Part shown: in pieces, positions 17,319-28,464 of the stretch
Layout: each line of letters begins with the position of its first letter
Numbering within the stretch: the stretch's first letter is position 1
DNA from: an uncultured Winogradskyella sp.
Lineage (GTDB): Bacteria; Bacteroidota; Bacteroidia; Flavobacteriales; Flavobacteriaceae
Direction of reading: 5' to 3'
DNA length: 64,000 bases
Assembly: GCF_937958655.1 (NCBI RefSeq)
Contig: NZ_CALGNH010000032.1
Span: 1 to 64,000, forward strand
Notes under the pieces: model-generated
What the model saw: only the letters and a program-made list of their open reading frames with translations
What the model was told of the DNA's origin: nothing
The model's database searches: none
Translations under genes and position numbers: made by a program

Positions 17319-19166
17319 ATGTGTGGAATCGTTGGATATATAGGTCATCGTGACGCTTATCCTATTATTATAAAGGGACTACAAAGACTAGAATATCGTG
17401 GATACGATAGTGCAGGAATAGCACTTTATGATGGTAATACTATTAAATTATCTAAAACAAAAGGTAAAGTTGCTGATCTTAAAGAAAGACTAGAACGAGA
17501 AATTACCACTAACGGATCACTAGGTATCGGTCATACACGTTGGGCAACGCATGGTGTACCAAACGATGTTAACTCTCACCCTCATTATTCTAACTCTGGC
17601 GATTTAGTTATTATACACAATGGTATAATTGAAAATTATGACGCTCTTAAAAAAGAACTTATTAAAAGAGGTTATACTTTTAAATCTGATACAGACACCG
17701 AAGTACTAGTTAATCTTATAGAAGACGTTAAGAAAAATGAGAACACTAAACTTGGTAAAGCGGTACAAATTGCTTTAAACCAAGTTATAGGAGCTTACGC
17801 CATTGCTGTCTTTGATAAAAACAAGCCTAACGAAATTGTAGTAGCAAGATTAGGAAGTCCCCTAGCTATTGGTATTGGTGACGATGAATTTTTTATAGCT
17901 AGCGACGCATCACCATTTATAGAGTTTACTAAAAATGCCATTTATTTAGAGGATGAAGAAATGGCTATTATTAGAAGAGGCAAAGAGGTAAAGATCAGAA
18001 AAATTAAAGATGATGCCCTTGTAGACCCTTATATTCAAGAGCTTCAATTAAACCTTGAACAAATTGAAAAAGGTGGTTATGATCATTTCATGTTAAAAGA
18101 AATCTACGAACAGCCAGAGGCTATTTTTGACACTTTTAGAGGACGTCTTTTAAGTAATGAAGCTGTAGTAAAATTAGCTGGTGTAGAGGATAACATGAAG
18201 AAGTTTTTAGCTGCAGATAGGATTATAGTTGTAGCTTGTGGTACATCATGGCATGCAGGCTTGGTTTCAGAGTATATATTTGAAGATTTAGCAAGGATAC
18301 CTGTTGAGGTGGAATATGCTTCAGAATTTAGATATAGAAACCCTGTTATTACAGAAAAAGATATTGTTATTGCCATATCTCAATCTGGTGAAACTGCTGA
18401 TACGTTAGCTGCCATAAAACTTGCAAAGTCTAAAGGAGCCTTTGTTTTTGGCGTTTGTAATGTTGTAGGCTCATCTATTGCCAGAGAAACAGATGCAGGT
18501 GCTTACACACATGCTGGCCCAGAAATTGGCGTGGCTTCTACTAAAGCATTTACAACGCAGATTACAGTATTAACTTTAATGGCACTTCGTTTAGCACGTG
18601 CAAAAGGCACTATTTCGAGTTCGGAGTTTAGACATTATTTAATAGAATTAGAAACCATTCCGAGTAAAGTTGAAGAAGCTTTAAAATCTGATAGTTATGT
18701 AAAAACAGTTTCGGATATCTATAAAGAAGCTACTAATTTCTTATACCTTGGCCGAGGCTATAATTTCCCTGTAGCTTTAGAGGGTGCTTTAAAGCTTAAG
18801 GAGATTTCATATATACATGCAGAAGGCTACCCTGCGGCAGAAATGAAACATGGTCCAATTGCATTGATTGATGAACAGATGCCAGTAGTGGTTATAGCCA
18901 CCAAAAAAGGACATTACGAAAAAGTTGTTAGTAATATACAAGAAATAAAATCTCGTAAAGGTAAAATCATTGGTATTGTTACAAAAGGAGATGAGAGCGT
19001 TAAAGAATTAGCGGATCATGTCATTGAGGTTCCGGAGACATTAGAATGTCTTACGCCATTATTAACCACAATACCACTTCAATTACTATCTTATCATATC
19101 GCAGTAATGCTAGGTAAAAATGTAGACCAGCCTAGAAACTTAGCAAAGTCTGTTACTGTAGAATAA
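17319..19166 (+). CDS. glmS: Glutamine--fructose-6-phosphate transaminase (isomerizing)
   Basis: A 615-residue enzyme making glucosamine-6-phosphate, the first step towards UDP-GlcNAc for peptidoglycan and LPS. N-terminal MCGIVGYIG places the glutaminase nucleophile at Cys2; HTRWATHG and HNGIIENY are glutaminase-site motifs. Two SIS isomerase domains follow (SQSGETADTLAAI; STKAFTTQ), and the protein ends in LAKSVTVE. Full length. It is last in an operon that closes with a strong terminator at 19176. Confidence 0.98.
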   Translation: MCGIVGYIGHRDAYPIIIKGLQRLEYRGYDSAGIALYDGNTIKLSKTKGKVADLKERLEREITTNGSLGIGHTRWATHGVPNDVNSHPHYSNSGDLVIIHNGIIENYDALKKELIKRGYTFKSDTDTEVLVNLIEDVKKNENTKLGKAVQIALNQVIGAYAIAVFDKNKPNEIVVARLGSPLAIGIGDDEFFIASDASPFIEFTKNAIYLEDEEMAIIRRGKEVKIRKIKDDALVDPYIQELQLNLEQIEKGGYDHFMLKEIYEQPEAIFDTFRGRLLSNEAVVKLAGVEDNMKKFLAADRIIVVACGTSWHAGLVSEYIFEDLARIPVEVEYASEFRYRNPVITEKDIVIAISQSGETADTLAAIKLAKSKGAFVFGVCNVVGSSIARETDAGAYTHAGPEIGVASTKAFTTQITVLTLMALRLARAKGTISSSEFRHYLIELETIPSKVEEALKSDSYVKTVSDIYKEATNFLYLGRGYNFPVALEGALKLKEISYIHAEGYPAAEMKHGPIALIDEQMPVVVIATKKGHYEKVVSNIQEIKSRKGKIIGIVTKGDESVKELADHVIEVPETLECLTPLLTTIPLQLLSYHIAVMLGKNVDQPRNLAKSVTVE

Positions 19167-19175
19167 ATAGATTTA

Positions 19176-19215
19176 AAACAAACAACTATTTGAAACAATA
19201 GTTGTTTGTTTATTT
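19176..19215. terminator. Terminator between glmS and the sulfotransferase gene
   Basis: A perfect 15-bp stem (19176-19190 with 19197-19211) around a 6-nt loop TGAAAC, followed by a T-rich tract on the plus strand. Because the arms are A- and T-rich at the ends, it can serve both convergent genes. Confidence 0.85.
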
Positions 19216-19218
19216 ATT

Positions 19219-20613
19219 TTATTTAAATAAAATCTTTTGTTTCACTAAACTATTGTACACTTCAGAAACAGAAGCTAATAGACTTTTATCACAACTAGAG
19301 GTGTCAATATTTTTGGTGTTCGTAAATGGCTCTACATGAGAATAATCAAAATCCATACTCATTTTAGACTCTAAATACTCTAATACAACTTTTGGTTGCT
19401 CTAGGTAGTCTTTATATTCTATTAACATAAAGTTAGAATTATCTAATGTTAAAAGATAGCTGTAATAATTAAACCATACAGCCAACCAATAATCGAGCGA
19501 ATCTCTATCATATTTTATATCTACAGATGCCTCTTCATTAAAACTAAACACCTTGTGATTACCACCAAACTCATGGTGTCCTAACCAATCCATATACGTT
19601 TCAATAAAATCATCATCATTTTGAAACTGTTTAAATCTTGTATGTTGATTAAATAAAGAATCGGCATGTTCTACGGGGTTTCTAAAAAGAAAAATGGCTT
19701 TAAATTCCTTATTATATTTTCTTAATGAAGGATATCTTAAAATTAAATTATTATTCTTAGACAGGTATAAATGAGAATTATCAGCCCTAATTAATGAATG
19801 GTACTTTAAATATTTATCATATACGTCCTCGTTGATGGTATGCTTTACGAGGGTACTGTCTTTAATAAATTCATCATTTAAAAACGCTTTAAAGAAATAT
19901 TCTTCAAGCGCTTCTATGGTATTTAAACCAAACATCATTTTATCTCCATGCTTTCTTTCCTTTAGCTGCGCTTTCTTTGGATTGTACATTTTTTTCCAAA
20001 GGTTTGGTGCTAATAGAAAAGGCATATTAGAATAATCTAAAGAACTAAATTTACCAGCCTTAAATAATTGATCGGTCAAACTTGTGGTGCCTGCACGTGC
20101 CAAACCAGAAACGATTAAAAAATTAGAGTTATCATTAATAGTTTCTCCTTTTTTAAATCTTTTGTCAAATGAAAATAAAAATTTAGAAAGATTATAATTG
20201 TTGAGTATTAGCTTATGTAAAAGCATAGAAGCTTCAGAATAATTCTCAACTTTTTTCTTTTTCTTAAAAACAAATGGAAAAATACTACCTATAGAAAGAC
20301 TTAATAGAAACCACCCAGAACTAAAGTCTAGATTTTTAAAACTTATATCCGAAAAATAACCGTAAATTAATAACGGTAAAATTGTACCTAAAATAATTAC
20401 AGTAACAACACCAATTACCTTAAATAAAGCTATTAGAATTCGCTTTAAAGCAGATATAAGTTTAATCTGCTTAATTTGTTCGTCCTCGTTAGAAAGTACT
20501 TCATTAGCCAGACCTATTGAGGCTTCTAGCATTTCAAAAAACACTTTTCTAAAGGCAATAATTAGACTTGCAAATACAATACCTGCAATGCCTGCTATAA
20601 TAAAATAAAGCAT
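19219..20613 (-). CDS. Membrane-anchored sulfotransferase family protein
   Basis: A 464-residue protein with three predicted transmembrane segments (about 3-22, 62-86, 100-116) followed by a PAPS-dependent sulfotransferase domain. The 5'-phosphosulfate-binding loop is SGLARAGTTSLTD (169-181), and FLFRNPVEHADSLFNQH (about 310-326) fits the 3'-phosphate-binding segment. The acceptor is unknown. Its ATG overlaps the stop of a 47-residue membrane peptide (TAATG), which in turn follows an arylsulfotransferase-like gene, so the three genes look like a sulfate-transfer operon at the inner membrane. Confidence 0.8.
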   Translation of the reverse strand: MLYFIIAGIAGIVFASLIIAFRKVFFEMLEASIGLANEVLSNEDEQIKQIKLISALKRILIALFKVIGVVTVIILGTILPLLIYGYFSDISFKNLDFSSGWFLLSLSIGSIFPFVFKKKKKVENYSEASMLLHKLILNNYNLSKFLFSFDKRFKKGETINDNSNFLIVSGLARAGTTSLTDQLFKAGKFSSLDYSNMPFLLAPNLWKKMYNPKKAQLKERKHGDKMMFGLNTIEALEEYFFKAFLNDEFIKDSTLVKHTINEDVYDKYLKYHSLIRADNSHLYLSKNNNLILRYPSLRKYNKEFKAIFLFRNPVEHADSLFNQHTRFKQFQNDDDFIETYMDWLGHHEFGGNHKVFSFNEEASVDIKYDRDSLDYWLAVWFNYYSYLLTLDNSNFMLIEYKDYLEQPKVVLEYLESKMSMDFDYSHVEPFTNTKNIDTSSCDKSLLASVSEVYNSLVKQKILFK

Positions 20614-20756
20614 TATTCTTTCTTAAATAGTTTACGGAAAAATCTTTTTATAGGAATCCAAAGTACAACTCCAAAAGCAAAGATTACCAATAATAAGATG
20701 AAGATAATAATGAGTAATGTTCCAAGCCCTAATCCGGGTCCGATATAAGTTAGCAT
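20613..20756 (-). CDS. Small membrane protein, 47 residues
   Basis: An ATG at 20756 opens 47 codons ending in TAA at 20613-20615. The peptide begins MLTYIGPGLGLGTLL, has one long hydrophobic helix (about 11-33) and ends in a basic tail WIPIKRFFRKLFKKE, the composition of a true small membrane protein with the tail in the cytoplasm. The stop shares one base with the sulfotransferase ATG (TAATG), implying coupled translation, and it lies 11 bases after the arylsulfotransferase-like gene. It is too short for most gene finders. A 66-codon frame over the same bases (20632-20832) looks non-coding. Confidence 0.75.
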   Translation of the reverse strand: MLTYIGPGLGLGTLLIIIFILLLVIFAFGVVLWIPIKRFFRKLFKKE

Positions 20757-20767
20757 AAGAGTAGATT

Positions 20768-22072
20768 TTAAAAATTAATGTTTGTATAAATAGATGTCCA
20801 GTTGGGGAGATAATGGTAGCCTTCAATATCACTTTTTAAAGTGGTTTTTAAAACAACACCATTTTCGTTTAAAACCCATAAGATACCTGAATTTTGTTCT
20901 TCAACAAAAAGGTCTCCGTTAGGTAAAAGATCGTATAAGCCTTCTGCTCCAGTATATATTTTATTATCTATAAACGCTTTTTCATAAAGTGCGTTATAAG
21001 TATCTTCTTCAAAATTATACACAAGGATATTTGAGTTTATAATCTCTCTTTGTACGTTAGTTTTAGGATAAGTATCATAATTTTCGTAGTTACTATTGTC
21101 TTTAACCAATCCATTATTATTAAATAAAGCAATAGTGTTTGGCGATAAAATATCAACATCGTGCTGATAGGTAAAAGGACCTTCTATAACCTTAATAACT
21201 TTCTCTGTACTTGGCCTGTATTGAATTATGGCTGATAGGTGTCTAAAACTCATAAACACATCGCCTGTATTAAAATATGTAGAGTCCTGCAATACTACAG
21301 GTTCTACATCATTTAAATGAAAAGGATCTTCTACAACACTGGCTCTGTTTATAAGCTCAGACAAATTGTTTTCTTTAAAGAGTTCAGTTAAGGATTTGCT
21401 GTAAAGCGTTTTACCTGTTTTAGCATCTACATTAACAATTAGATCGTCCCTGTAATTAATTTTTTTACCATCTACAGAAACAGTACTTGGAGCTACACTA
21501 CCATTTTTATGTTTTGCCCCACAAATCCAAGCATTTCCTTTGGCGTCAAAATTAACAGCATGATGAAATATAAAATCTTTATTGTGCCACACTACATTAG
21601 ATGCTGAATCTAGTCGTATTAAACCCGGCCTTTCATCACAACTTACAATCACACCTCTATTTTCCATCAGCTTAGAAGGGTATAATCTATCGTTAGTTCC
21701 TACTTCATGGTGCTTAGATAAATATTCCACTGGTAAATCCCAAGTTTTAATGAGCTCATCATTCTTAAAATTTTTCAATTCAATTTTAAAAGCGTCACCA
21801 TTTCTATAAGCATAACTTCCATATAAATCATAACTTAATTTATTGATAGTCTCTTTATCAGCATCCTTTGTTTTTAAATAATAGTCAGGAGCTAAAAAAA
21901 TAAAGTTGTATGCTGCCTTCATATCGGAAGGCAATTCAGAGAATTTTTTTACCGGTTCTGTTAAAGATCCAAATGTTCTTTGTCCTAAAGTAACGTGTCT
22001 AACAATGCCACTCCATATCATCAACAGAAAGATAATGATAAGTCCTATGGCAAATTTCCTAACGATTTTCAA
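20768..22072 (-). CDS. Arylsulfotransferase (ASST) family protein
   Basis: A 434-residue protein anchored by one N-terminal transmembrane helix (7-24), with the rest outside the cytoplasm. It has the His-rich pattern of PAPS-independent arylsulfotransferases on a beta-propeller: FHHAVNFDAKGNAWI (H170/H171), FHLNDVEPV (H252), SFRHLSAI (H278) and YQHDVDIL (H304). In characterised ASST a His forms the sulfohistidine intermediate; which one does so here is not certain. It is first in an operon with a 47-residue membrane peptide and a cytosol-facing sulfotransferase, suggesting a shared sulfated substrate. Confidence 0.8.
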   Translation of the reverse strand: MKIVRKFAIGLIIIFLLMIWSGIVRHVTLGQRTFGSLTEPVKKFSELPSDMKAAYNFIFLAPDYYLKTKDADKETINKLSYDLYGSYAYRNGDAFKIELKNFKNDELIKTWDLPVEYLSKHHEVGTNDRLYPSKLMENRGVIVSCDERPGLIRLDSASNVVWHNKDFIFHHAVNFDAKGNAWICGAKHKNGSVAPSTVSVDGKKINYRDDLIVNVDAKTGKTLYSKSLTELFKENNLSELINRASVVEDPFHLNDVEPVVLQDSTYFNTGDVFMSFRHLSAIIQYRPSTEKVIKVIEGPFTYQHDVDILSPNTIALFNNNGLVKDNSNYENYDTYPKTNVQREIINSNILVYNFEEDTYNALYEKAFIDNKIYTGAEGLYDLLPNGDLFVEEQNSGILWVLNENGVVLKTTLKSDIEGYHYLPNWTSIYTNINF

Positions 22073-22382
22073 TTTTAGTAGGTTTTAATGATTAAATCAT
22101 GTAATAACAAGGGGTAATGTTAGTTATAAAATTGGTTAAAGCAAAAATTTTATCTACAAAAGGTCATTTTATAAGGTACTCTACTCTAATCAATTCATTT
22201 ATAACACTAAAAATTCTTTTCAAGAAAACAAATGATTAACCAAACAAAATTGCGGATATCTCAATCTTTTGGTCTAATTATTTTGAAATTTATTATGCAT
22301 GCATAATTTTTTGAGAATTTCTTACTAAAATACCATATATTTATTTAAATTGCTCACCTAATAAAATAACTAATTCTCTAAA
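22073..22382. other. Intergenic region between divergent ASST and TonB-receptor genes
   Basis: 310 bases with no coding sequence. It must hold the promoters for both divergent operons, but I found no full TTG/TAnnTTTG match. The one distinct element is a perfect 16-bp palindrome at 22292-22307. Confidence 0.5.
22292..22307. promoter_or_regulatory. 16-bp perfect palindrome, possible operator
   Basis: ATTATGCATGCATAAT reads the same on both strands and lies 76 bases before the TonB-receptor ATG. Its size and symmetry fit a dimeric regulator site; the regulator is unknown. Confidence 0.4.
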
Positions 22383-25190
22383 ATGAAGGCAACCTTAAAA
22401 ATTTTTGCAATGCTTTTTTGCGTGGTAGCATATTCGCAAACCACTGTTAAAGGTAAAATTACGGATAATACTGGGCTCCCCTTACCTGGTGCAAATGTTG
22501 TAGTTGTTGGCACAAGTTCTGGAACAGTTTCAGATTTTGATGGTAATTACACGTTAACTACAAATATAGATCCACCATTCTCAATCCGTGTAAGTTATAC
22601 AGGCTTTGAAGCTAAAACCGCTGAGGTCACTACAAATAACCAGACTGTAAATCTTAGCCTTGAAGAAGGAAACGAATTAGATGAGGTGGTTATTTCAGCA
22701 TCTAGAACTCCAGAACGTATCTTTGAATCTCCTGTAACAGTAGAACGTTTTGGACTTAAAGAAATAAAAAATACAGCTTCTGTAGATTTTTACGACGGCT
22801 TAGAAAACTTAAAAGGTGTAGATATAAATACTAATAGTTTAACCTTTAAATCCATAAACACCAGAGGTTTTGCAACATTTGCTAATACTCGTTTTATGCA
22901 ATTAGTAGATGGTATGGATAACGCTGCACCTGCCCTCAACTTTCCATTAGGAAATCTATTGGGTATGACTGAAACAGACGTATTAAGTGTTGAGCTTCTT
23001 CCAGGTGCCTCATCTGCTCTATATGGTGCAAATGCATTTAATGGTATCCTTTTTATGCGAAGTAAAAACCCTTTTGACCACAGCGGTATAAGTGGTTATG
23101 TAAAAAGAGGCATTACTTCTCAAGAAGCTGCTGGCGATAATGATTATACAGACTTAGGAATTAGAATGGCCTATAAATTTAGTGAAAAATTTGCGGCGAA
23201 GGTTAATTTTGGATACTTAAAAGGAACAGATTGGTTTGCTGATAATGACGCAGACAAACTAAATAGAGGTCTTACCAGGGATGATACTGATTATGACGGA
23301 ATCAATGTCTATGGTGATGAAGTATCTACAAACATTAGAGATGCTTCTGGCTTAGGTATTATACCAGACGTAGAAGTGAGTAGAACGGGTTATAATGAAA
23401 GAGATTTAACCAATTATAATGCAGAGAGTGTTAAAGCAGATTGGGGCTTATATTTCCGTCCATGGGAAAACGATTTCGAAATACAATATGTTGGTAAACT
23501 AGGTTTTGGTAATACGCTTTACCAAGGTGCTAACCGTTATAACATTAAGAATTTTTTCCTTCAACAACACAAATTAGAAATTAAAAACGATAACTTCTTT
23601 GTTAGAGGTTATATTACCGAGGATAAAGCTGGTGATTCTTACGATATGGTCTTTACAGGTATTAATATTAATCGTGCTTGGAAAAGTGATGCAGATTGGT
23701 TTGGAGATTATATAGAAACTTACGCTGGTATAGAGCTTTCTGGTAACCCGCAAGGATTAACCACAGCTCAAAAACATGCTTTTGCAAGACAAGTTGCTGA
23801 CGAAGTCATAGATCCTACTGGAGATGATGGAATTGAAAGATTAGTGCCTGGCACGCCAGAATTTCAAGCCGCTTTTGATAGAATTACAAGCAACCCAGAT
23901 TTAGGTACGGGTTCTAGATTTCAAGACAACTCTCAAATATACCATGCTGATGCTAATTATAATTTTGGTGATAATATAGAGTTTGCAGAAGTACAAGTTG
24001 GTGGTTCGTTTAGAACGTATCGCTTAAATTCTTTTGGTACTATTTATACCGATATAGATGGTCCTATTACATATTCTGAATTAGGAGTTTACACACAATT
24101 ACAAAGATCGTTAGAGTTATCTGAGTCTGTTGAACTTAAGTTAACAGGATCACTTCGTTATGATAAATCCGAATTATTTGATGGCTTCTTTTCACCGAGA
24201 CTATCAGCAGGTTTTACTATCAACGACAATCATAATATTAGAGCTTCATTTCAAACTGGTTTTAGAAACCCAACTACTCAAGACTTATATATTGGCTTAG
24301 ACGTTGGACGTGCTATATTAATTGGTGGTGCATCAGATAATCCTGCAAGAGATATTAGAAACTACGATTTAAGTACTAATGGTACGGCAATTACTGGTCA
24401 AACCAATATAGATGTGGATGGCACAGGAGCTTACAATAATTCATTTTTTGCTAACTCTGTTACAGATTTTGGTGATTCTGGTAATCCTGCAGATTTGCGA
24501 GTTGCTAACTCAAATTTAGCACAACCTGAACAAGTAAGTTCTTTTGAGCTTGGTTATCGTGGAAAATTCGATGGTGTAATTATAGATGCTTCAGCATATT
24601 ATAACCAATATCAAGATTTCTTAGCTAATGAAACTGTGGTGTCACCTTTCTACGGAGACGTAGCATTGACACAAACCCTACCAAATGGTACTCCTTTAGC
24701 TATTGCTGCTATTGCCAATGGTGATTTTGAAGCTTACCAGACATATACCAACTCGGATGAAGAAGTTAATTCTTATGGAGCTGCTATACAGGTTTCTACT
24801 AAAGTATTTGGAGGATTTGATTTGAGCGCTAATTACACCTATGCAAAATTAGACTTTGATGTAAATAATAACCCTGATTTTAGAACAAATTTTAATACAC
24901 CAGAACATAAGGCAAAAGCCTCTTTTGGTAAAACAGAATTATTTAAAAACTTTGGTTTTAATGTCTCTTGGAGATGGAGTGACAACTACTTCTGGGAAGC
25001 GTCTTTTGGTGATGGTGATATCCCTTCATTTAATGTACTCGATGCACAGGTTAATTTTAGAGTTCCTAGTTTAAAATCTACGTTCAAAGCTGGTGCAACC
25101 AATTTATTACAAGACGAGTACTTTACCGCATTTGGTACAGGGTTCATTGGATCACAATATTATGTGTCTTGGACCATTAACAATTTATAA
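22383..25190 (+). CDS. TonB-dependent receptor, SusC-like with carboxypeptidase-regulatory domain
   Basis: A 935-residue outer-membrane transporter. Signal peptide 1-18 (AMLFCVVAYSQ), then a carboxypeptidase-D regulatory-like domain (about 20-105: GKITDNTGLPLPGANV, VSDFDGNYTL). A plug domain follows (LDEVVISASR, LLPGASSALYGANAFNGIL) and then a long beta-barrel ending in YYVSWTINNL. It imports a large ligand with energy from TonB-ExbBD; the ligand is not readable. Two bases later comes an SGNH lipoprotein, in the place SusD usually occupies, so the pair may bind and hydrolyse an ester-containing substrate at the surface. Confidence 0.9.
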   Translation: MKATLKIFAMLFCVVAYSQTTVKGKITDNTGLPLPGANVVVVGTSSGTVSDFDGNYTLTTNIDPPFSIRVSYTGFEAKTAEVTTNNQTVNLSLEEGNELDEVVISASRTPERIFESPVTVERFGLKEIKNTASVDFYDGLENLKGVDINTNSLTFKSINTRGFATFANTRFMQLVDGMDNAAPALNFPLGNLLGMTETDVLSVELLPGASSALYGANAFNGILFMRSKNPFDHSGISGYVKRGITSQEAAGDNDYTDLGIRMAYKFSEKFAAKVNFGYLKGTDWFADNDADKLNRGLTRDDTDYDGINVYGDEVSTNIRDASGLGIIPDVEVSRTGYNERDLTNYNAESVKADWGLYFRPWENDFEIQYVGKLGFGNTLYQGANRYNIKNFFLQQHKLEIKNDNFFVRGYITEDKAGDSYDMVFTGININRAWKSDADWFGDYIETYAGIELSGNPQGLTTAQKHAFARQVADEVIDPTGDDGIERLVPGTPEFQAAFDRITSNPDLGTGSRFQDNSQIYHADANYNFGDNIEFAEVQVGGSFRTYRLNSFGTIYTDIDGPITYSELGVYTQLQRSLELSESVELKLTGSLRYDKSELFDGFFSPRLSAGFTINDNHNIRASFQTGFRNPTTQDLYIGLDVGRAILIGGASDNPARDIRNYDLSTNGTAITGQTNIDVDGTGAYNNSFFANSVTDFGDSGNPADLRVANSNLAQPEQVSSFELGYRGKFDGVIIDASAYYNQYQDFLANETVVSPFYGDVALTQTLPNGTPLAIAAIANGDFEAYQTYTNSDEEVNSYGAAIQVSTKVFGGFDLSANYTYAKLDFDVNNNPDFRTNFNTPEHKAKASFGKTELFKNFGFNVSWRWSDNYFWEASFGDGDIPSFNVLDAQVNFRVPSLKSTFKAGATNLLQDEYFTAFGTGFIGSQYYVSWTINNL

Positions 25191-25192
25191 TA

Positions 25193-26716
25193 ATGAAAAG
25201 CATAAAGAATATGAAAACATTAAAATATATAGCATTATCAATTATAACCTTTGGGATGCTCTCGTGCGAAAATGAGTTGGTTGACGATTTAAGAAACAGA
25301 AATAGTGAAGACCCTATTGTGCTAGAGGAATTCAATAGAGGTTCCGCAGACTTTTCAAAATTTGTTGCTTTAGGTAACTCACTAACTGCAGGTTTTGCAG
25401 ATGGTGCATTATACCGTATAGCTCAAGAAAATTCAACACCAGCAATTCTTGCAGAACAGTTTGCCGCTTTAGGAAATGGTGGTGCTTTTACGCAACCATT
25501 AACTAATGATAATGTAGGTGGTTTACTCGCAGGTGGCAATCCGCTTCCTGGTTTTGGTCCTAGATTAGTTTTTGATGGTTCTGGTCCTGCTCCATTATCT
25601 AGTGTCGTTGGCCCTATACAACCATCTACTGATATTGTCTTAAATAATCCAACAGGTCCTTTTAATAATTTGGGAGTACCAGGTGCAAAAAGTTTTCATT
25701 TATTAGCGCCAGGATATGGTAATTTTACAAATTTATTTACTAGCCCACCTACCGCAAATCCTTATTTTGTAAGAATGGCGAGTGACCCTAGCACAAGCGT
25801 TTTAGCCGATGCAATAGCACAACAGCCTACTTTTATATCCTTATGGATTGGTAATAATGATGTTTTAGGTTATGCACTATCTGGTGGAGATGGCACTGAT
25901 CCAATAACCCCAATGGCTGGGCCTCCTGGTGTAGGTTTTGAGCAAACGTATCAGGCATTAGTGGCTTCTTTAGTTGGTAATATACCAAATGTTCAGGGTA
26001 TATTAGCTAACATTCCAAACGTTACAGCAATACCACATTTTACTACTGTACCTTATAACCCAATACCTTTAAATAGTTCTTCTGCTAGTGCTTTAAACCA
26101 AGCTTATGCGACATATAATGGTGGTTTACAATTTGCCGCTCAAAACGGTTTATTATCTGCCGAAGAAGTAGAGCAACGAACAATAACCTTTTTTGAAGGT
26201 GAAGGTAATACCATGGTTTTAATTGATGAAGATTTAACAGATCTATCGAGCTTTGGCATCCCAAGTTTTAGACAATCAACTGATGAAGATTTATTTGTAC
26301 TACCATTAGCCTCTTTAATTCCACAGGGATTTGGTACGCAAATTCAATTAACAGATAATCTTGTTCTAACTCCGCAAGAACAAGAAGAAATTGCGGAAGC
26401 TACAGCACAATATAACCAAGTGATTTCAGCAGCAGCTTCAGCTAGTGGTTTTGCATTATTAGATGCCAATACATTATTAGATCAGTTAGCTTCAACAGGT
26501 ATAGAAACTAGTGGTGTAATTATAACATCAGATTTAGTAACGGGTGGTGCTTTCTCATTAGATGGTGTTCATCCAACATCTAGAGGTTATGCATTTATTG
26601 CTAACGAAATGCTTAAAGCTATCGATGCTACCTACGGAACTAATTTTGAAGCATCCGGTAATTTAGTAGACGTTTCTGCCTTCAATACAAATTATTCACC
26701 AACACTTTTACAATAA
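25193..26716 (+). CDS. SGNH/GDSL-family hydrolase lipoprotein
   Basis: A 507-residue predicted lipoprotein with lipobox FGMLSCE (Cys25). An alternative ATG 18 bases downstream gives a cleaner signal peptide (MKTLKYIALS). The catalytic blocks of an SGNH hydrolase are all present: VALGNSLTAGFADG (Ser63), WIGNNDVLGY (Asn block III) and DGVHPTSRGY (Asp and His, near 463). It therefore probably cleaves ester bonds (lipid, acetyl or polysaccharide). It is co-transcribed with the TonB receptor and ends at a good terminator. Confidence 0.87.
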   Translation: MKSIKNMKTLKYIALSIITFGMLSCENELVDDLRNRNSEDPIVLEEFNRGSADFSKFVALGNSLTAGFADGALYRIAQENSTPAILAEQFAALGNGGAFTQPLTNDNVGGLLAGGNPLPGFGPRLVFDGSGPAPLSSVVGPIQPSTDIVLNNPTGPFNNLGVPGAKSFHLLAPGYGNFTNLFTSPPTANPYFVRMASDPSTSVLADAIAQQPTFISLWIGNNDVLGYALSGGDGTDPITPMAGPPGVGFEQTYQALVASLVGNIPNVQGILANIPNVTAIPHFTTVPYNPIPLNSSSASALNQAYATYNGGLQFAAQNGLLSAEEVEQRTITFFEGEGNTMVLIDEDLTDLSSFGIPSFRQSTDEDLFVLPLASLIPQGFGTQIQLTDNLVLTPQEQEEIAEATAQYNQVISAAASASGFALLDANTLLDQLASTGIETSGVIITSDLVTGGAFSLDGVHPTSRGYAFIANEMLKAIDATYGTNFEASGNLVDVSAFNTNYSPTLLQ

Positions 26717-26740
26717 AAAAGTGTTACACTATAATTAAAG

Positions 26741-26773
26741 AAACACGCTTTTTACGAAGCGTGTTTTTTTATT
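26741..26773 (+). terminator. Terminator after the SGNH hydrolase
   Basis: AAACACGCTT (26741-26750), loop TTTACG, AAGCGTGTTT (26757-26766) and a T run. Confidence 0.85.
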
Positions 26774-26807
26774 CAAAAAAAGACATCAATTTTTTAAATA
26801 ATAACTC

Positions 26808-26815
26808 TATCTTTG
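26808..26815 (+). promoter_or_regulatory. Minus-7 box for atpD-atpC
   Basis: TATCTTTG matches TAnnTTTG, giving a leader of about 80 nt before atpD. No TTG is seen at -33. Confidence 0.5.
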
Positions 26816-26896
26816 CAGCGCGAAAAACGCACGTACTCAACTTGATTGGGTAAGGTTTTTTTCACATTTAAATTATCGCAAAACAAAAACAAATAA

Positions 26897-28408
<1,512 letters not shown>

Positions 28409-28430
28409 ATGGTTAATAGTTTATAGTTGT

Positions 28431-28464
28431 TGGTTGTTAATATTCTTAATATTCCAACAACCAA
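28431..28464 (+). promoter_or_regulatory. Hairpin in the atpD-atpC intercistronic region
   Basis: TTGGTTGTT pairs with AACAACCAA, and inside it AATATT pairs with AATATT around a CTT loop, with a two-base CC bulge. No T run follows, so it is not an intrinsic terminator. It could affect mRNA stability or relative expression of the two subunits. Confidence 0.4.

Noticed and set aside
20632-20832. 66-codon frame on the minus strand
   Set aside because: It overlaps the 47-residue membrane peptide and the ASST gene end in another frame, and its protein lacks any recognisable pattern.
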